This document shows, in pieces, positions 34,949 through 44,312 of a stretch of DNA of 64,000 nucleotides. Every line of letters begins with the position of its first letter. Positions within the stretch are counted from its first letter, which is position 1. The notes under the pieces were generated by a model. That model made no database searches and was not told the origin of the DNA. It saw only the letters and a list, made by a program, of their open reading frames with translations. The position numbers were made by a program, and so were the translations under genes. Source of the DNA: Methylobacterium radiotolerans JCM 2831 (GTDB lineage: Bacteria > Pseudomonadota > Alphaproteobacteria > Rhizobiales > Beijerinckiaceae); NCBI RefSeq assembly GCF_000019725.1, contig NC_010505.1, positions 1,786,001 through 1,850,000 of the forward strand, given 5' to 3'.

Positions 34949-35878
34949 ATGGACCGGCAACAAGTCGTCAACGACATCCGGGACCGGCTGCTGGATGCGG
35001 CGGGCCTGTCCCTCGAGCGCCTGCCGATGCTGCACGTGATCCTCGACAGGGTCGCGACCTTCTGTGCGGACCAGCTCCGGCACTTCGCGGCCTCTCCGGT
35101 CTATTTCTCGCTGAGCAACGTCGAGAGCCAGCGCTTCGGCGACATCCTCGAACCCTACGAGTCGAACGCGATCGCCGGCATTTTCCAGGCGCCGGAATGG
35201 GACAGTCACATCCTGGTCGGGTTCGACCGCGACTTCATCTTCACGATGGTCGAGGTCCTGCTCGGATCCGACGGCTCGGAGCCGCCCCTCGACGAGGAGC
35301 GCTCGTTCTCCAACATCGAGATGCGGATCGCCCAGCGGCTGTTCGAGCAGGTCGGCCGGGCGGTGCAATCCGCCTTCGCGCTGGTGGCGGACACGCCGTT
35401 CAAGCTCGAGCGGACGGAGCTGCGGATGGACTTCGCGGTGATCGGACGCCGGAACAACCAGGCGGTCGCGGCGAAATTCCTGCTCCAGGCGCTCAACCGC
35501 GGCGGCGAGATGTTCATCGTCATCCCGCAATCCGTCCTCAACCCGATGCGCCAGAGCCTGGCCCGGATCCTGGTGGGCGAGACCTCGGCCAGGGATTCCC
35601 GGTGGACCCGGCAGATCGCGGGCGAGGTGCAGAAGACCCCCGTCACCCTGAAGGCGATCCTGGAGGAGAAGCCTCTCGCGCTGGGCGAGATCGCCGATCT
35701 CGCGGTCGGGCAGGTCCTGGAGTTGCGGGCCACGCCGCGGAGCCGCGTCAAGCTCGTCGGGAACGACCGTGATCTGTTCTGGTGCGATGTCGGGCAGGAG
35801 GATGGCGCCATCGTCCTGCGCGTGGACCACTTCATCGATCAGGATCAGGAGTTTATCGATGATGTTCTCGCTCGCTGA
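34949..35878 (+). CDS. fliM: flagellar motor switch protein FliM
   Basis: The 309-residue protein has a CheC-like middle domain (FAASPVYFSLSNVESQRFGDILE ... ADTPFKLERTELRMDFAVI) and a C-terminal SpoA domain (PVTLKAILEEKPLALGEIADLAVGQVLEL ... RVKLVGNDRDLFWCDVGQEDGAIVLRV). It forms the C-ring middle layer. The N-terminal CheY-P binding motif of enteric FliM is not obvious, as in rhizobia. The ATG at 34949 follows the motA stop by 2 bases. Confidence 0.9.
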   Translation: MDRQQVVNDIRDRLLDAAGLSLERLPMLHVILDRVATFCADQLRHFAASPVYFSLSNVESQRFGDILEPYESNAIAGIFQAPEWDSHILVGFDRDFIFTMVEVLLGSDGSEPPLDEERSFSNIEMRIAQRLFEQVGRAVQSAFALVADTPFKLERTELRMDFAVIGRRNNQAVAAKFLLQALNRGGEMFIVIPQSVLNPMRQSLARILVGETSARDSRWTRQIAGEVQKTPVTLKAILEEKPLALGEIADLAVGQVLELRATPRSRVKLVGNDRDLFWCDVGQEDGAIVLRVDHFIDQDQEFIDDVLAR

Positions 35879-36197
35879 GGCCCTGTTGTTCGCCGCTCTC
35901 GTCGCGACGACGGCCTGCCTCGTTCCGATGTACATGCGGCTGAAGCGGCTGGACCGCTATCACGCGCAATACCGGGACATGGTCGATTGGAGCGCCTCGG
36001 CTCTGGTCGGCGCGAGCAACGCCGTCCAGTCCTTCGCCCAGGACGGGCGCGTGGTCCTCGAAGATCTCAGCCGCGAGATCGAGCACGCCAAGGCGGCCCT
36101 GGCCGAATTGCGGGCCGAGCGGGACCGGCTGACGGCCCCCGCGCACGCGGCCGCCCCGTCCGACGCCGCGGTCGGAGGCCGCCTGACGAGCGCCTGA
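35859..36197 (+). CDS. unassigned single-span coiled-coil protein between fliM and fliN
   Basis: The 112-residue protein has an N-terminal membrane span (LAEALLFAALVATTACLVPMYM) followed by a helical region with heptads (VVLEDLSREIEHAKAALAELRAERDRL) and an Ala/Pro-rich tail. It overlaps the end of fliM by 20 bases and is followed by a 94-base gap before fliN. I do not recognise the family with confidence. Location in the switch operon suggests a motor accessory protein or an export-gate anchor. Either of two adjacent ATG codons could start it. Confidence 0.55.
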   Translation: MMFSLAEALLFAALVATTACLVPMYMRLKRLDRYHAQYRDMVDWSASALVGASNAVQSFAQDGRVVLEDLSREIEHAKAALAELRAERDRLTAPAHAAAPSDAAVGGRLTSA

Positions 36198-36291
36198 CGC
36201 CTTCCGCCGGCGGCGCCACACCCGTTGCCCCCGCGATCGCCGGACCCGGCGGTGCCGTGCGGTGGGCCATCCCTTCCCCGAGGAGCGCTTG

Positions 36292-36684
36292 ATGTCATCC
36301 CCCTCAGAACAACCGAGTACCGAGTCCGGACAGGGAGGCGGTCACAGCGAGAGCCTGTTCACGCGGATCGAGGCCCAGGCCGAAGGGCAGCGGGTGCACG
36401 ACGAGCGCCTGGGCAGCGGCCGGAACCTCGACTCGATCCTGCGGATCCCGGTCCTGATGCAGGTGGTCCTCGGCTCGGCCACGATGCCGGTCTCCAACCT
36501 GATGAAGCTGGGACGCGGCGCGATCGTACCCCTGGATCACCGCGTCGGCGAACCGGTCGACGTCGTGGTCAACGGCCGCGTCATCGCCCGCGGCGAGGTC
36601 GTCGTCGTCGAGGATGACAACTCGCGCTTCGGCGTCTCCCTGACCGAGATCGTCGGCCCCGCTGCGGCCGATGCCAACGGCTGA
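36292..36684 (+). CDS. fliN: flagellar motor switch protein FliN
   Basis: The 130-residue protein has a variable N-terminus and a SpoA domain (SILRIPVLMQVVLGSATMPVSNLMKLGRGAIVPLDHRVGEPVDVVVNGRVIARGEVVVVEDDNSRFGVSLTEIV). This closely matches FliN, which forms the base of the C-ring and docks FliH. The ATG at 36292 has AGGAG eight bases upstream; a start 10 codons earlier lacks that. Confidence 0.93.
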   Translation: MSSPSEQPSTESGQGGGHSESLFTRIEAQAEGQRVHDERLGSGRNLDSILRIPVLMQVVLGSATMPVSNLMKLGRGAIVPLDHRVGEPVDVVVNGRVIARGEVVVVEDDNSRFGVSLTEIVGPAAADANG

Positions 36685-37726
36685 CGGGGCGGACACCATG
36701 GCCGCAGGCTCCGTGACCAAGGTTGGTCGGAAGGTTCTCACGCCCGCCGAGGAAGTCGCGGCCGTCCTCATCGCGATGAACAAGGGCTCGGCGAGTCGAC
36801 TGGTCAAGTACTTCGACACCGGTGAGCTGAAGCAGATCACCCGGGCGGTCTCGCAGCTCGGGCCCGTCCCGAGGCCGCAGCTCGAGGTCATCGTCGAGCA
36901 GCTGGCCGCGTTCTTCGCCGACGGTGCGAACCTGATCGGCACCGCCCGAGAGATGGAGAAGCTGCTCGAGGGCGTGCTTCCCCCCGAGCAGATCGCCGAC
37001 ATCATGGCCGACGTGCTCGGCAGCGGGGAGCGCTCGATCTGGGACCGCATCTCCAACGGATCCGAGACCGCCCTGGCGGGCTACCTGATCAAGGAGCACC
37101 CTCAGACCGCGGCGCTGGTGCTGTCCAAGGTCAAGCCGGCCTGCGCCGCCAAGGTGATGGCGCAGCTGCCGGCCCCGCTGCGCAACGGCATCATGCGGCG
37201 GATGCTGACGTTCAAGCCGATCGTCGACGCGACCATGAAGATGATCGAGCAGACGATCCACGAGGACTTCATGATCAACCTGGCGCGCAATGCCGCGGCG
37301 GATACCCATTCGCGCATGGCCGACATCGTCAACAAGATGGAGCGCCAGAGCATGGAGGAGGTCCTGGACAACCTCACGCAGACGCGGCCGAAATCGGCCG
37401 AGATCCTGAAGAGCCTGCTCTTCACCTTCGACGACATCATCCACATGACGCCGCGGGCGCGGACGACGCTGTTCGACCAAGTCCCGCACGAGAAGGTCAT
37501 CCTCGCCCTGAAGGGCACGAACGGGCCGTTGCGGAACGTCGTGCTCAGCGCGCTGACCGCCCGCGCCCGGCGCCTCGTCGAGCACGAGCTGGAGGGGGGC
37601 GAGCCTGCCCCGCAGCGGGACGTGCTCGACGCGCGTCGCGCGATCACCGACCAGGCGCTGGAGATGGCGGCGCGCGGCGAGATCGAACTCACCCCGGCCG
37701 ACTCGGATGAGACCTACTTCCGCTAG
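36671..37726 (+). CDS. fliG: flagellar motor switch protein FliG
   Basis: The 351-residue protein has three helical FliG regions: an N-terminal FliF-binding domain (EVAAVLIAMNKGSASRLVKYFDTGELKQITRAVSQLG), a middle domain (LIKEHPQTAALVLSKVKPACAAKVMAQLPAPLRNGIMRRM) and a charged C-terminal torque helix region (LFTFDDIIHMTPRARTTLFDQVPHEKVILALKG). It transmits torque from MotA to the rotor. The ATG at 36671 overlaps fliN by 14 bases. An ATG at 36698 with a better GGGGCGG ribosome site is a real alternative. Confidence 0.94.
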   Translation: MPTADGADTMAAGSVTKVGRKVLTPAEEVAAVLIAMNKGSASRLVKYFDTGELKQITRAVSQLGPVPRPQLEVIVEQLAAFFADGANLIGTAREMEKLLEGVLPPEQIADIMADVLGSGERSIWDRISNGSETALAGYLIKEHPQTAALVLSKVKPACAAKVMAQLPAPLRNGIMRRMLTFKPIVDATMKMIEQTIHEDFMINLARNAAADTHSRMADIVNKMERQSMEEVLDNLTQTRPKSAEILKSLLFTFDDIIHMTPRARTTLFDQVPHEKVILALKGTNGPLRNVVLSALTARARRLVEHELEGGEPAPQRDVLDARRAITDQALEMAARGEIELTPADSDETYFR

Positions 37727-37830
37727 CGCCGTCCCCGGTCGAGGTCGGCTCCGAGGTTCCGGTCCGACGGACACGTCCCGCCGGGCCGGTCGGCGCGGTG
37801 CCGCGGGCGGCCGGAGATCGGGCCGCCGCG

Positions 37831-38892
37831 ATGTCTGAGGACAGGGAGAGCAAGACCGAGGCGGCGAGCGAGAAGAAGATCAGCGACGCGATCGCGGAGG
37901 GCAACACGCCGTTCTCGCGGGAAGCGCCCGTCTTCGCCTCCATCCTGGGATTGCTGATCTTCCTCGTCTTCGTGGCGCGGGATCAGGGGCTGCCTTTCGT
38001 CCAGAGGCTCGCGCTGATCCTGGAGCAGCCGCGCAACTTCAGCGTGGAGACGCGCCACGACGCGATGCGCCTCGTCCACGCCCTCGCCCTGGAGATGGGC
38101 CGGTTCCTGCTGCCGGTCCTGATCATCCTCCTCGCGGCCGGCATCACCGCCTCGATCTTCCAGAATGCACCGCGCGTCGTGATCGATCGCATTCAGCCGA
38201 AATGGTCCCGCATCTCCCCCGTCACCGGCTGGAATCGGCTCTTCAGTCTGCAGGGATTCATCGAGTTCGGGAAAAGTCTGTTCAAGTTCTTCGCGATCGG
38301 CGGCATGTCCTACATGGTCCTGCACGCGGACCGCCACGAGATCGTCAATGTCATGTTCGTGGATCCAGTCGGGTTGCCCGAATTCCTGCTGACCCTGTCG
38401 GTGCGCCTCGTCTCGGCCGTCAGCGTCGCGACGATCGCGCTGGTCGCCGGCGACCTGGTCTGGACCCGCCTGCGCTGGCAGCGCGATCTGCGGATGTCGC
38501 GGCAGGAGGTGAAGGACGAGTTCAAGCAGCTCGAGGGCGATCCGCTCGTGAAGGCGAAGATGCGCTCGCTGGCGCAGGACCGGCTGCGCAAGCAGATGAT
38601 GGCGGCGGTGCCCCGCGCCACGATGATCCTGGCGAACCCGACGCACTACGCGATCGCGCTGCGCTACGACCAGAGCGAGAACGATGCCCCGATGGTGCTG
38701 GCCAAGGGGGCGGACCTGATCGCCCTGCGCATCCGCGAGCTCGCCGAGAAGCACCGGATCGAGGTCGTCGTCGACAAGGCGCTCACCCGGGCGATGTACG
38801 ACCATGTCGAGATCAACCAGGCGATCCCGGCGGAATTCTACCGGGCGGTGGCGAACCTGCTGGTCTACGTGATGACGCGCAAACGCCGCTGA
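37831..38892 (+). CDS. flhB: flagellar export switch protein FlhB
   Basis: The 353-residue protein has four membrane spans and a cytoplasmic domain with the autocleavage motif NPTH at residues 269-272 (ILANPTHYAIALRYDQ). The signature MSRQEVKDEFKQLEGDPLVKAKMR lies just before it. Cleavage after Asn switches export from hook to filament proteins with FliK. The ATG at 37831 gives the usual polar N-terminus; it lies 104 bases after fliG. It is the last gene of the plus-strand operon. Confidence 0.96.
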   Translation: MSEDRESKTEAASEKKISDAIAEGNTPFSREAPVFASILGLLIFLVFVARDQGLPFVQRLALILEQPRNFSVETRHDAMRLVHALALEMGRFLLPVLIILLAAGITASIFQNAPRVVIDRIQPKWSRISPVTGWNRLFSLQGFIEFGKSLFKFFAIGGMSYMVLHADRHEIVNVMFVDPVGLPEFLLTLSVRLVSAVSVATIALVAGDLVWTRLRWQRDLRMSRQEVKDEFKQLEGDPLVKAKMRSLAQDRLRKQMMAAVPRATMILANPTHYAIALRYDQSENDAPMVLAKGADLIALRIRELAEKHRIEVVVDKALTRAMYDHVEINQAIPAEFYRAVANLLVYVMTRKRR

Positions 38893-39133
38893 CCGGCGTG
38901 GCGGTGTCGGCACGTCGTCGACGGGTCGGGCCCGTCCCGGCCGGCAGGGGCTGCGGACCTCGGCGGGCCTGCGCGACAGGGCTGCGGAGCAGAGGCCGGA
39001 CGCGGCGGAAGGGCGACGCGCCGGACACGATGCCGCTCCACGCGCAGATCCGCTGCGCGGGATTGCGGAGTTCGCAGGCCGTCGACTGGCTCGCCGGGCC
39101 GCCGGGGCGCAGGCCTCAGCGATCCCGCCGGGG

Positions 39134-39160
39134 CGGATCCCGGGGCGCGCCCGGGATCCG
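39134..39160 (-). terminator. GC-rich hairpin downstream of glcB
   Basis: An 11-bp perfect inverted repeat (CGGATCCCGGG / CCCGGGATCCG) with a 5-base loop lies 9 bases after the glcB stop. A smaller 7-bp repeat overlaps the stop itself. No T tract follows on either strand, so it could be a T-less terminator or a 3' stabiliser. It also stands opposite the end of flhB. Confidence 0.5.
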
Positions 39161-39169
39161 GGAGCGGCC

Positions 39170-41332
39170 TCAGGCCGCCCGAACGGGGGCGTCCAGGCGC
39201 TTCGCCTCCCGGCGGAACCGGTGCAGCACGAACTCGGTGTAGCCGTTCGGCTGGCCGGCGCCCTCGAAGACCAGGGCCTCGGCGGCGCGGAAGGCCGGCC
39301 CGTCGAAGCCCGGGGCCATCGGCCGGTAGGCCGGGTCGCCGGCGTTCTGGCGATCGACGGTTTCGGCCATCCGCCGCAGGGCGGCGGCGACCTGCGCGCG
39401 ATCCACGATCCCGTGGCGCAGCCAGTTGGCGATGTGCTGGCTGGAGATCCGCAGGGTGGCGCGGTCCTCCATCAGCCCGACCTCGTGGATGTCCGGCACC
39501 TTGGAGCAGCCGACGCCCTGGTCGACCCAGCGGACCACGTAGCCCAGGATTCCCTGGCAGTTGTTGTCGAGCTCCTCCCGCACCGCCTCCGGCGCGAGCG
39601 CGCCCGCGGCGAGCGGCAGGGTCAGCATGGCGGCGCGGGTCGCGGGCGCCCGGCCGGCGAGCGCCGCCTGGCGGGCGCGGACATCCACCTGATGGTAGTG
39701 GAGCGCGTGGAGCGTCGCGGCCGTCGGCGACGGCACCCAGGCGGTGTTGGCGCCCGCCTCCGGGTGGGCGCCCTTGGCGTCGAGCATCGCGGCCATCCGG
39801 TCGGGGGCGGCCCACATGCCCTTGCCGATCTGGGCGTGGCCCGGCAGGCCGCAGGCGAGGCCGGCATCGACGTTGCCGTCCTCGTAGGCCTTGATCCAGG
39901 CGGTCGCCTTCATGGCGTCCTTGCGGACCACGGGGCCGGCCTCCAGCGAGGTGTGGATCTCGTCGCCGGTCCGGTCGAGGAAGCCCGTGTTGATGAAGAA
40001 CAGCCGGTCCGCCGCCGCCGCGATCGCCGCCTTGAGGTTCAGCGTCGTGCGCCGCTCCTCGTCCATGACGCCGATCTTGAGCGTCCGCGGCGCGAGTCCG
40101 ACCAGTGCCTCGACCCGGCCGAACAGCTCGACCGCGAAGGCGACCTCGTCGGGGCCGTGCAGCTTGGGCTTGACCATGTAGACCGAGCCGGTCCGGCTGT
40201 TGCGGAGCGGACCGGTGCCCTTCAGGTCGTGCAGGGCGATCAGCGCGGTGACCGCCGCGTCGAGGATCGTCTCGGGAATTTCGGCGCCGTCGAGGGTCAC
40301 CGCGTCGGTGTACATGTGGTGGCCGACATGCCGGACCAGCATCAGCGACCGGCCCGGCAGGGTCAGGCGCCCGCCGTCGGGGGCCGTGAAGGTCCGGTCC
40401 GCGGCGAGCCGCCGCTCGATCGTGCGGCCGCCCTTGGACAGGGTGGCGACGAGGTCGCCGCGCATCAGGCCGAGCCAGCTCCGGTAGACCGCGACCTTGT
40501 CGGCCGAGTCCACGGCCGCCACCGAATCCTCCATGTCCATGATGGTCGAGAGGGCGGCCTCCAGCACCACGTCGGCGATGCCGGCCGGGTCGGTGCGTCC
40601 GATCGGGCTCGCGCGGTCGATGACGATCTCGATATGCAGGCCGTTGTGGCGCAGCAGGAGCGCGGTCGGCGCCGCGGCGTCGCCGGTGAAGCCCGCGAAG
40701 GTGGCCGAGCCGGTCAGGCCGGCGCTGCGGCCGGCGCCGAGGTCGATGGCGAGGCGGCCGTCCGTCACCGAGAAGCCCACGGCATCCGCCCAGGAGCCGA
40801 CGCTGAGCGGCGCGATCGCGTCGAGGAACGCCTTGGTCCGGGCCACCACCGCGGCGCCCCGGGCCGGGTTGAACCCGGTGCCGGGCGCGCGGTCGCCGTC
40901 CTGCGGGATCGCGTCGGTGCCGTAGAGGGCGTCGTAGAGGCTGCCCCAGCGGGCATTGGCGGCGTTGAGCGCGTAGCGGGCGTTGGAGATCGGCACCACG
41001 AGCTGCGGCCCGGCGATCGCGGCGATCTCCGCGTCCACGTTCTCGGTGGTCACCCGCACGGCCGCGGGCTCCGGCTGCAGGTAGCCGATCCGCGTCAGGT
41101 AGGCCGCGTAGGCCACCGGGTCGTGCGGCTCGCCGCGATGGTCGCGGTGCCAGGAATCGATGTCCGCCTGGAGGCCGTCCCGCCGGTCGAGCAGCGCCCT
41201 GTTGTGCGGTGCGAGATCGCGGACGATCGCGGCGAAGCCCGACCAGAACTGGTCGGCCGAGAGGCCGGTCCCCGGCAGCGCCTCCTCGGACAGGAAGGTG
41301 CGGAGATCCTCGGCGACGACGAGATTCGACAT
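39170..41332 (-). CDS. glcB: malate synthase G
   Basis: The 720-residue protein matches the length of malate synthase G (about 723) and not the shorter form A. Recognisable segments are [67 protein letters not shown] and [30 protein letters not shown]. It condenses glyoxylate with acetyl-CoA to malate. In an ethylmalonyl-CoA pathway organism it could finish glyoxylate assimilation. The ATG at 41332 has AGAGGA upstream. A LysR regulator is divergent. Confidence 0.96.
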   Translation of the reverse strand: MSNLVVAEDLRTFLSEEALPGTGLSADQFWSGFAAIVRDLAPHNRALLDRRDGLQADIDSWHRDHRGEPHDPVAYAAYLTRIGYLQPEPAAVRVTTENVDAEIAAIAGPQLVVPISNARYALNAANARWGSLYDALYGTDAIPQDGDRAPGTGFNPARGAAVVARTKAFLDAIAPLSVGSWADAVGFSVTDGRLAIDLGAGRSAGLTGSATFAGFTGDAAAPTALLLRHNGLHIEIVIDRASPIGRTDPAGIADVVLEAALSTIMDMEDSVAAVDSADKVAVYRSWLGLMRGDLVATLSKGGRTIERRLAADRTFTAPDGGRLTLPGRSLMLVRHVGHHMYTDAVTLDGAEIPETILDAAVTALIALHDLKGTGPLRNSRTGSVYMVKPKLHGPDEVAFAVELFGRVEALVGLAPRTLKIGVMDEERRTTLNLKAAIAAAADRLFFINTGFLDRTGDEIHTSLEAGPVVRKDAMKATAWIKAYEDGNVDAGLACGLPGHAQIGKGMWAAPDRMAAMLDAKGAHPEAGANTAWVPSPTAATLHALHYHQVDVRARQAALAGRAPATRAAMLTLPLAAGALAPEAVREELDNNCQGILGYVVRWVDQGVGCSKVPDIHEVGLMEDRATLRISSQHIANWLRHGIVDRAQVAAALRRMAETVDRQNAGDPAYRPMAPGFDGPAFRAAEALVFEGAGQPNGYTEFVLHRFRREAKRLDAPVRAA

Positions 41333-41474
41333 GGCGATCCTCTGGGATGCGTGGGCCCGCGCGTCAGAAAAAATCGAACGCGCCGTGAAAATTTTTTGAT
41401 TTCCCCTCGATAGATCGCTTGGCATCCGCGAGAAAGGCGGCAAAAGGGATTTGATTTTTTCCGCAGCGTTGAGA
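41333..41474. promoter_or_regulatory. divergent glcB / LysR control region
   Basis: This 142-base gap is unusually A+T-rich and contains three related tracts: AAAAAATC (41368-41375), ATTTTTTGATTT (41391-41402) and GATTTTTTCC (41453-41462). The outer two are inverted relative to each other. LysR regulators usually bind such dyads between themselves and a divergent target, so glcB is the likely target. Confidence 0.55.
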
Positions 41475-42374
41475 ATGCGCGACCAGAGCGACCTCGAGAT
41501 CTTTGCCCGGGTGGTCCGCACCGGCAGCCTCACTCAGGCCGGTTCGGAACTCGGCCTGTCGGTCGCGGTGGTCTCGAAGCGGCTGAAGCGGCTGGAGGAA
41601 CGCCTCGCCGTGCGCCTGCTGCATCGCACCACGCGGCGCGTGGCGCCGACGGATGTCGGGGCGGCCTTCTTCGAGCGGATCGCCCCGATCGTCGACGCCA
41701 TCGCGGAGGCCGAGAGCCTCGTGTCGCAGACGGCGACGCGGGCCCGGGGGACGCTCCGGGTCACGGCGCCGAGCTCCTTCGGGCGCCTGCACATCGTCCC
41801 GCACCTGAGGGCCTTCTTCGCCCTCCATCCCGGCATCGTGCTGAACCTGGAGCTGAGCGACGATTTCGAGTCGATCGTCGAGCGCGGCTACGATCTCGCG
41901 ATCCGGGTCGGCGCGCTGGAGAGTTCCGGGCTGACGGCGGTGCGCCTCGCGCCGGTGCAGCGGGTCCTCTGCGCGCGGCCGAGCTACCTCGACGCGGCCG
42001 GGCGGCCGCAGAGCCTCGAGGACCTGCGCGGCCATGTCTGCCTCGCCACCGAGAACCAGAATCCCTGGCGGCTGGTCGGGCCGGAGGGCCCCTGCACGGT
42101 CGGCGCGTCGGGGCCGCTGCGCACCCATTCCAACGAAGTGGTGCGCGAGGCCGTGATCGGCGGCCTCGGGATCGCGCTGCGCTCCACCTGGGACGTGCAC
42201 GCGGAGCTCCGCGACGGCCTGCTGGAGGTGGTGCTGCCGGCCTACGCGGCGGCGGCCTCGGCGGGCATCTTCGCGGTCTACCCGAGCCGGGCCTTCGTGC
42301 CGGCCAAGACGCGGGCCTTCATCGCGTTCCTCAAGCAGGCCTACCGGTCGAGCGGGGCCTGGGCGGAGGGGTGA
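41475..42374 (+). CDS. LysR-family transcriptional regulator
   Basis: The 299-residue protein has an N-terminal helix-turn-helix ([49 protein letters not shown]) and a periplasmic-binding-like effector domain ([28 protein letters not shown] ... [18 protein letters not shown]). The pattern fits the CrgA/DsdC-like subgroup. It is divergent from glcB and likely controls it and possibly itself. The ATG at 41475 was preferred to a TTG 8 codons upstream because it gives the usual short N-terminus. The inducer is unknown. Confidence 0.9.
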   Translation: MRDQSDLEIFARVVRTGSLTQAGSELGLSVAVVSKRLKRLEERLAVRLLHRTTRRVAPTDVGAAFFERIAPIVDAIAEAESLVSQTATRARGTLRVTAPSSFGRLHIVPHLRAFFALHPGIVLNLELSDDFESIVERGYDLAIRVGALESSGLTAVRLAPVQRVLCARPSYLDAAGRPQSLEDLRGHVCLATENQNPWRLVGPEGPCTVGASGPLRTHSNEVVREAVIGGLGIALRSTWDVHAELRDGLLEVVLPAYAAAASAGIFAVYPSRAFVPAKTRAFIAFLKQAYRSSGAWAEG

Positions 42375-42461
42375 GGCGCGTGCTGCGGCGTCTCGCTCCT
42401 GCAGAGAGGGAGCACCCGATAGGCGTCTCCTACCCTCTCCGGTCGATGAGAGCGGCACCGC

Positions 42462-42550
42462 CGTCCTTGCGAGCGGAGCGAAGCAATCCAGCAGCGCCGG
42501 CTGGCCGGAATCGCGCTGCCCGGGGTCACTTCACTGCGCTCGCGATGACG
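42462..42550. repeat. degenerate REP-like intergenic palindromic element
   Basis: Arms at 42462-42489 (CGTCCTTGCGAGCGGAGCG...) and 42523-42550 can pair at 21 of 28 positions. The arm resembles the CGTCATTGCGAGCGAAGCGAAGCAATCC repeat scattered between genes in many alphaproteobacteria. Seven mismatches suggest an old copy. It lies between two convergent genes, where such elements often sit. Confidence 0.75.
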
Positions 42551-42597
42551 GAGAGCGGCGCATCGACCGAACTGGTCAGCCGGCGACCGTTCCGCCC

Positions 42598-43401
42598 TCA
42601 CCCATTCGCGAAGAAATCCGGATCCGTCCGCGCCAGCATCCGCTTGAACGCCGCCCACTCGTTGTCGGGCGCTCCCTGGACCACGACGCGGTCGTAGCCG
42701 GCAGCGTACTGCCCGGCGGTCTTGGTGGCGATGGCGGAGGAGGGCCGGATCACCGGCGCGCCCGCCGCCTGGATCGCCAGCTGCGCCCGGCACGAGCGCT
42801 CCATGTTGTGCATCAGCCGGAACGCCTCGCCGACCGTGCGGCCGCAGGTCAGCAGGCCGTGATTGCGCAGCACCATCACGGGCTTGTCGCCGAGATCGGC
42901 CACCAGCCGCTGCCGCTCGTCGAGGTCGAGGGCGATGCCCTCGTAGGCGTGGTAGGCGACGCGCCCCGTGAACTGCATCGACCACTGGTTCAGGGGCAGG
43001 AGCCCCTCCTCCTGGCAGGAGACCGCGACGCCCGCCACCGTGTGGGTGTGCAGCACGCAGATCGCGTCGTGGCGCGCGGCGTGGATGGCGCTGTGGATCG
43101 TGAACCCGGCCGGGTTGATGCCGAGCCCCATCGGGTCCTCGAGCACCTTCCCGTCGATGTCGACGGTGACGAGGTTCTCCGGCGTCACCTCCTCGAAGCG
43201 CATCCCGTAGGGGTTGATCAGGAACCGGTGCCCGCCGCCCGGCAGCCGCGCCGAGATGTGGGTGTAGATGCTGTCGTCGAGGCCCAGCCGATGGATCAGC
43301 CGGTAGGCGGCCGCGAGGTCGACGCGCATCGCGCGGGTCGCGGCGTGATCGGCGGGGTCCGTATCCCGGTCCGCGACGATCGACGGTGTGGCTGCGCTCA
43401 T
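42598..43401 (-). CDS. class II aldolase/adducin family protein
   Basis: The 267-residue protein matches the class II aldolase/adducin fold: YRLIHRLGLDDSIYTHISARLPGGGHRFLINPYGMRFEEVTPENLV, then the metal-binding CVLHTHTVAGVAV (His-x-His) and a third His in GRVAYHAYEGIALD. The metal-binding residues are kept, so an enzyme is likely rather than a scaffold. The substrate is unclear; relatives act on sugar phosphates, or are fused or adjacent to other catabolic genes. The ATG at 43401 begins 48 codons after a longer in-frame start that lacks family similarity. Confidence 0.82.
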   Translation of the reverse strand: MSAATPSIVADRDTDPADHAATRAMRVDLAAAYRLIHRLGLDDSIYTHISARLPGGGHRFLINPYGMRFEEVTPENLVTVDIDGKVLEDPMGLGINPAGFTIHSAIHAARHDAICVLHTHTVAGVAVSCQEEGLLPLNQWSMQFTGRVAYHAYEGIALDLDERQRLVADLGDKPVMVLRNHGLLTCGRTVGEAFRLMHNMERSCRAQLAIQAAGAPVIRPSSAIATKTAGQYAAGYDRVVVQGAPDNEWAAFKRMLARTDPDFFANG

Positions 43402-43529
43402 GCGACGGCTCCCTGCCGGTCGGCCCTGTCGGCCCTCCGGGATCGCCGCCCGGCGCAGGCGGTCCCGCGATTCCTGAGGCGGTCCGGGACGAGGACCGGG
43501 CCCGGGAATCGCCGGCAGGGTGCACCACG

Positions 43530-43562
43530 GCGCGCGGCCCGGCAATGCACCGGGCCGCGCGT
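43530..43562. repeat. 12-bp intergenic hairpin
   Basis: A perfect 12-bp inverted repeat (CGCGCGGCCCGG / CCGGGCCGCGCG) with a CAATGCA loop lies in the 249-base gap between the 84-aa secreted protein gene and the aldolase gene, both on the minus strand. It could end the first transcript or attenuate the second. No T tract follows. Confidence 0.6.
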
Positions 43563-43650
43563 GCGCGGACGCGGCCGAGTCGGGGCGGCGAGCGCCGGTG
43601 GCGCGGGGCCGACCCTGCCGTCGACGGTCTCGCGTCGGTCCGGCGCGCTC

Positions 43651-43905
43651 CTAGAAGCGCTGATCGGTGCGGCCGGGGTTGGGGCCGCGGCTATGATAGG
43701 ACGCCATGCACAGGTGCCAGATCTGCGAGCCGAGGTCGTAGAGGCTGAGGTTGTTCGGGTTGGGATAGCTGAAGATCTGGGCCCGCGCCTGCTCGCGGCA
43801 GGCGGCGTCCTGCGGGCTCTGAATGGGCGGCTCCGGAACGGATTGCGCCGCCGCCCCCGTCGTCAGGGCGATCACGATGGCGAGGGGGGTGATGAGGGGG
43901 CGCAT
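43651..43905 (-). CDS. small secreted protein (84 aa)
   Basis: The protein has a clear signal peptide (MRPLITPLAIVIALTTGAAAQ, cleavage after AAA or Q) and a mature part of about 63 residues with two cysteines (AACREQ and HLCMASY) that may pair in the periplasm. Tyr/Asn-rich SYPNPNNLSLYDLGSQIWHL lies between them. I do not recognise the family. The ATG at 43905 was chosen for the signal peptide. Confidence 0.65.
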   Translation of the reverse strand: MRPLITPLAIVIALTTGAAAQSVPEPPIQSPQDAACREQARAQIFSYPNPNNLSLYDLGSQIWHLCMASYHSRGPNPGRTDQRF

Positions 43906-44312
43906 TGTCACAGGTCTCCGGATACGGCCTTGGGCCGGCAGCCGCTTTGCCGGCCGCGGATGGGCCACGAGATGGACAGCACGGGGGCCCGGACCGGAGC
44001 GTCTAGACCGCCGCCCGTGCGGCACCCGCCGAGTCCGGGCCGCTCAACCCGAGGGTCACGACCCGCATCACCCGCATGAGGCGCGCGGCGTGTCCCTCCC
44101 GCGAGCGACGCGTCCTTCGCGCCCCGATCCTGTGGCACGCTGCTTATGAACGAAGATTGATGTCAATGGCGCGCATTCAACGAATGACTGCATCGTTCGC
44201 GCGGCGGCATTCGCGCATCGCGCGAGGTTCGTCGTGTATTCCCCTCCATCACTGCTCGCGGCGCAGTCCCGCGCAACCTGCACAGGCGGCGCGCCGGCGG
44301 ATGGATGATCGC
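43906..44312. other. gene-free 407-base gap with a hairpin
   Basis: This gap between the amidase stop and the small secreted protein start (both minus strand) contains an 8-bp inverted repeat (GGCCGGCA / TGCCGGCC, 43933-43955) 28 bases upstream of the secreted protein ATG. A less GC-rich stretch at about 44,140-44,200 includes a TTGACA on the minus strand without a convincing -10 partner. No gene is supported. Confidence 0.45.

Noticed and set aside
44128..44145. TGGCAC-like sigma-54 site in the gap before the amidase
   Set aside because: The GC at -12 is missing (TTATG instead of TTGC), so the key sigma-54 element fails.
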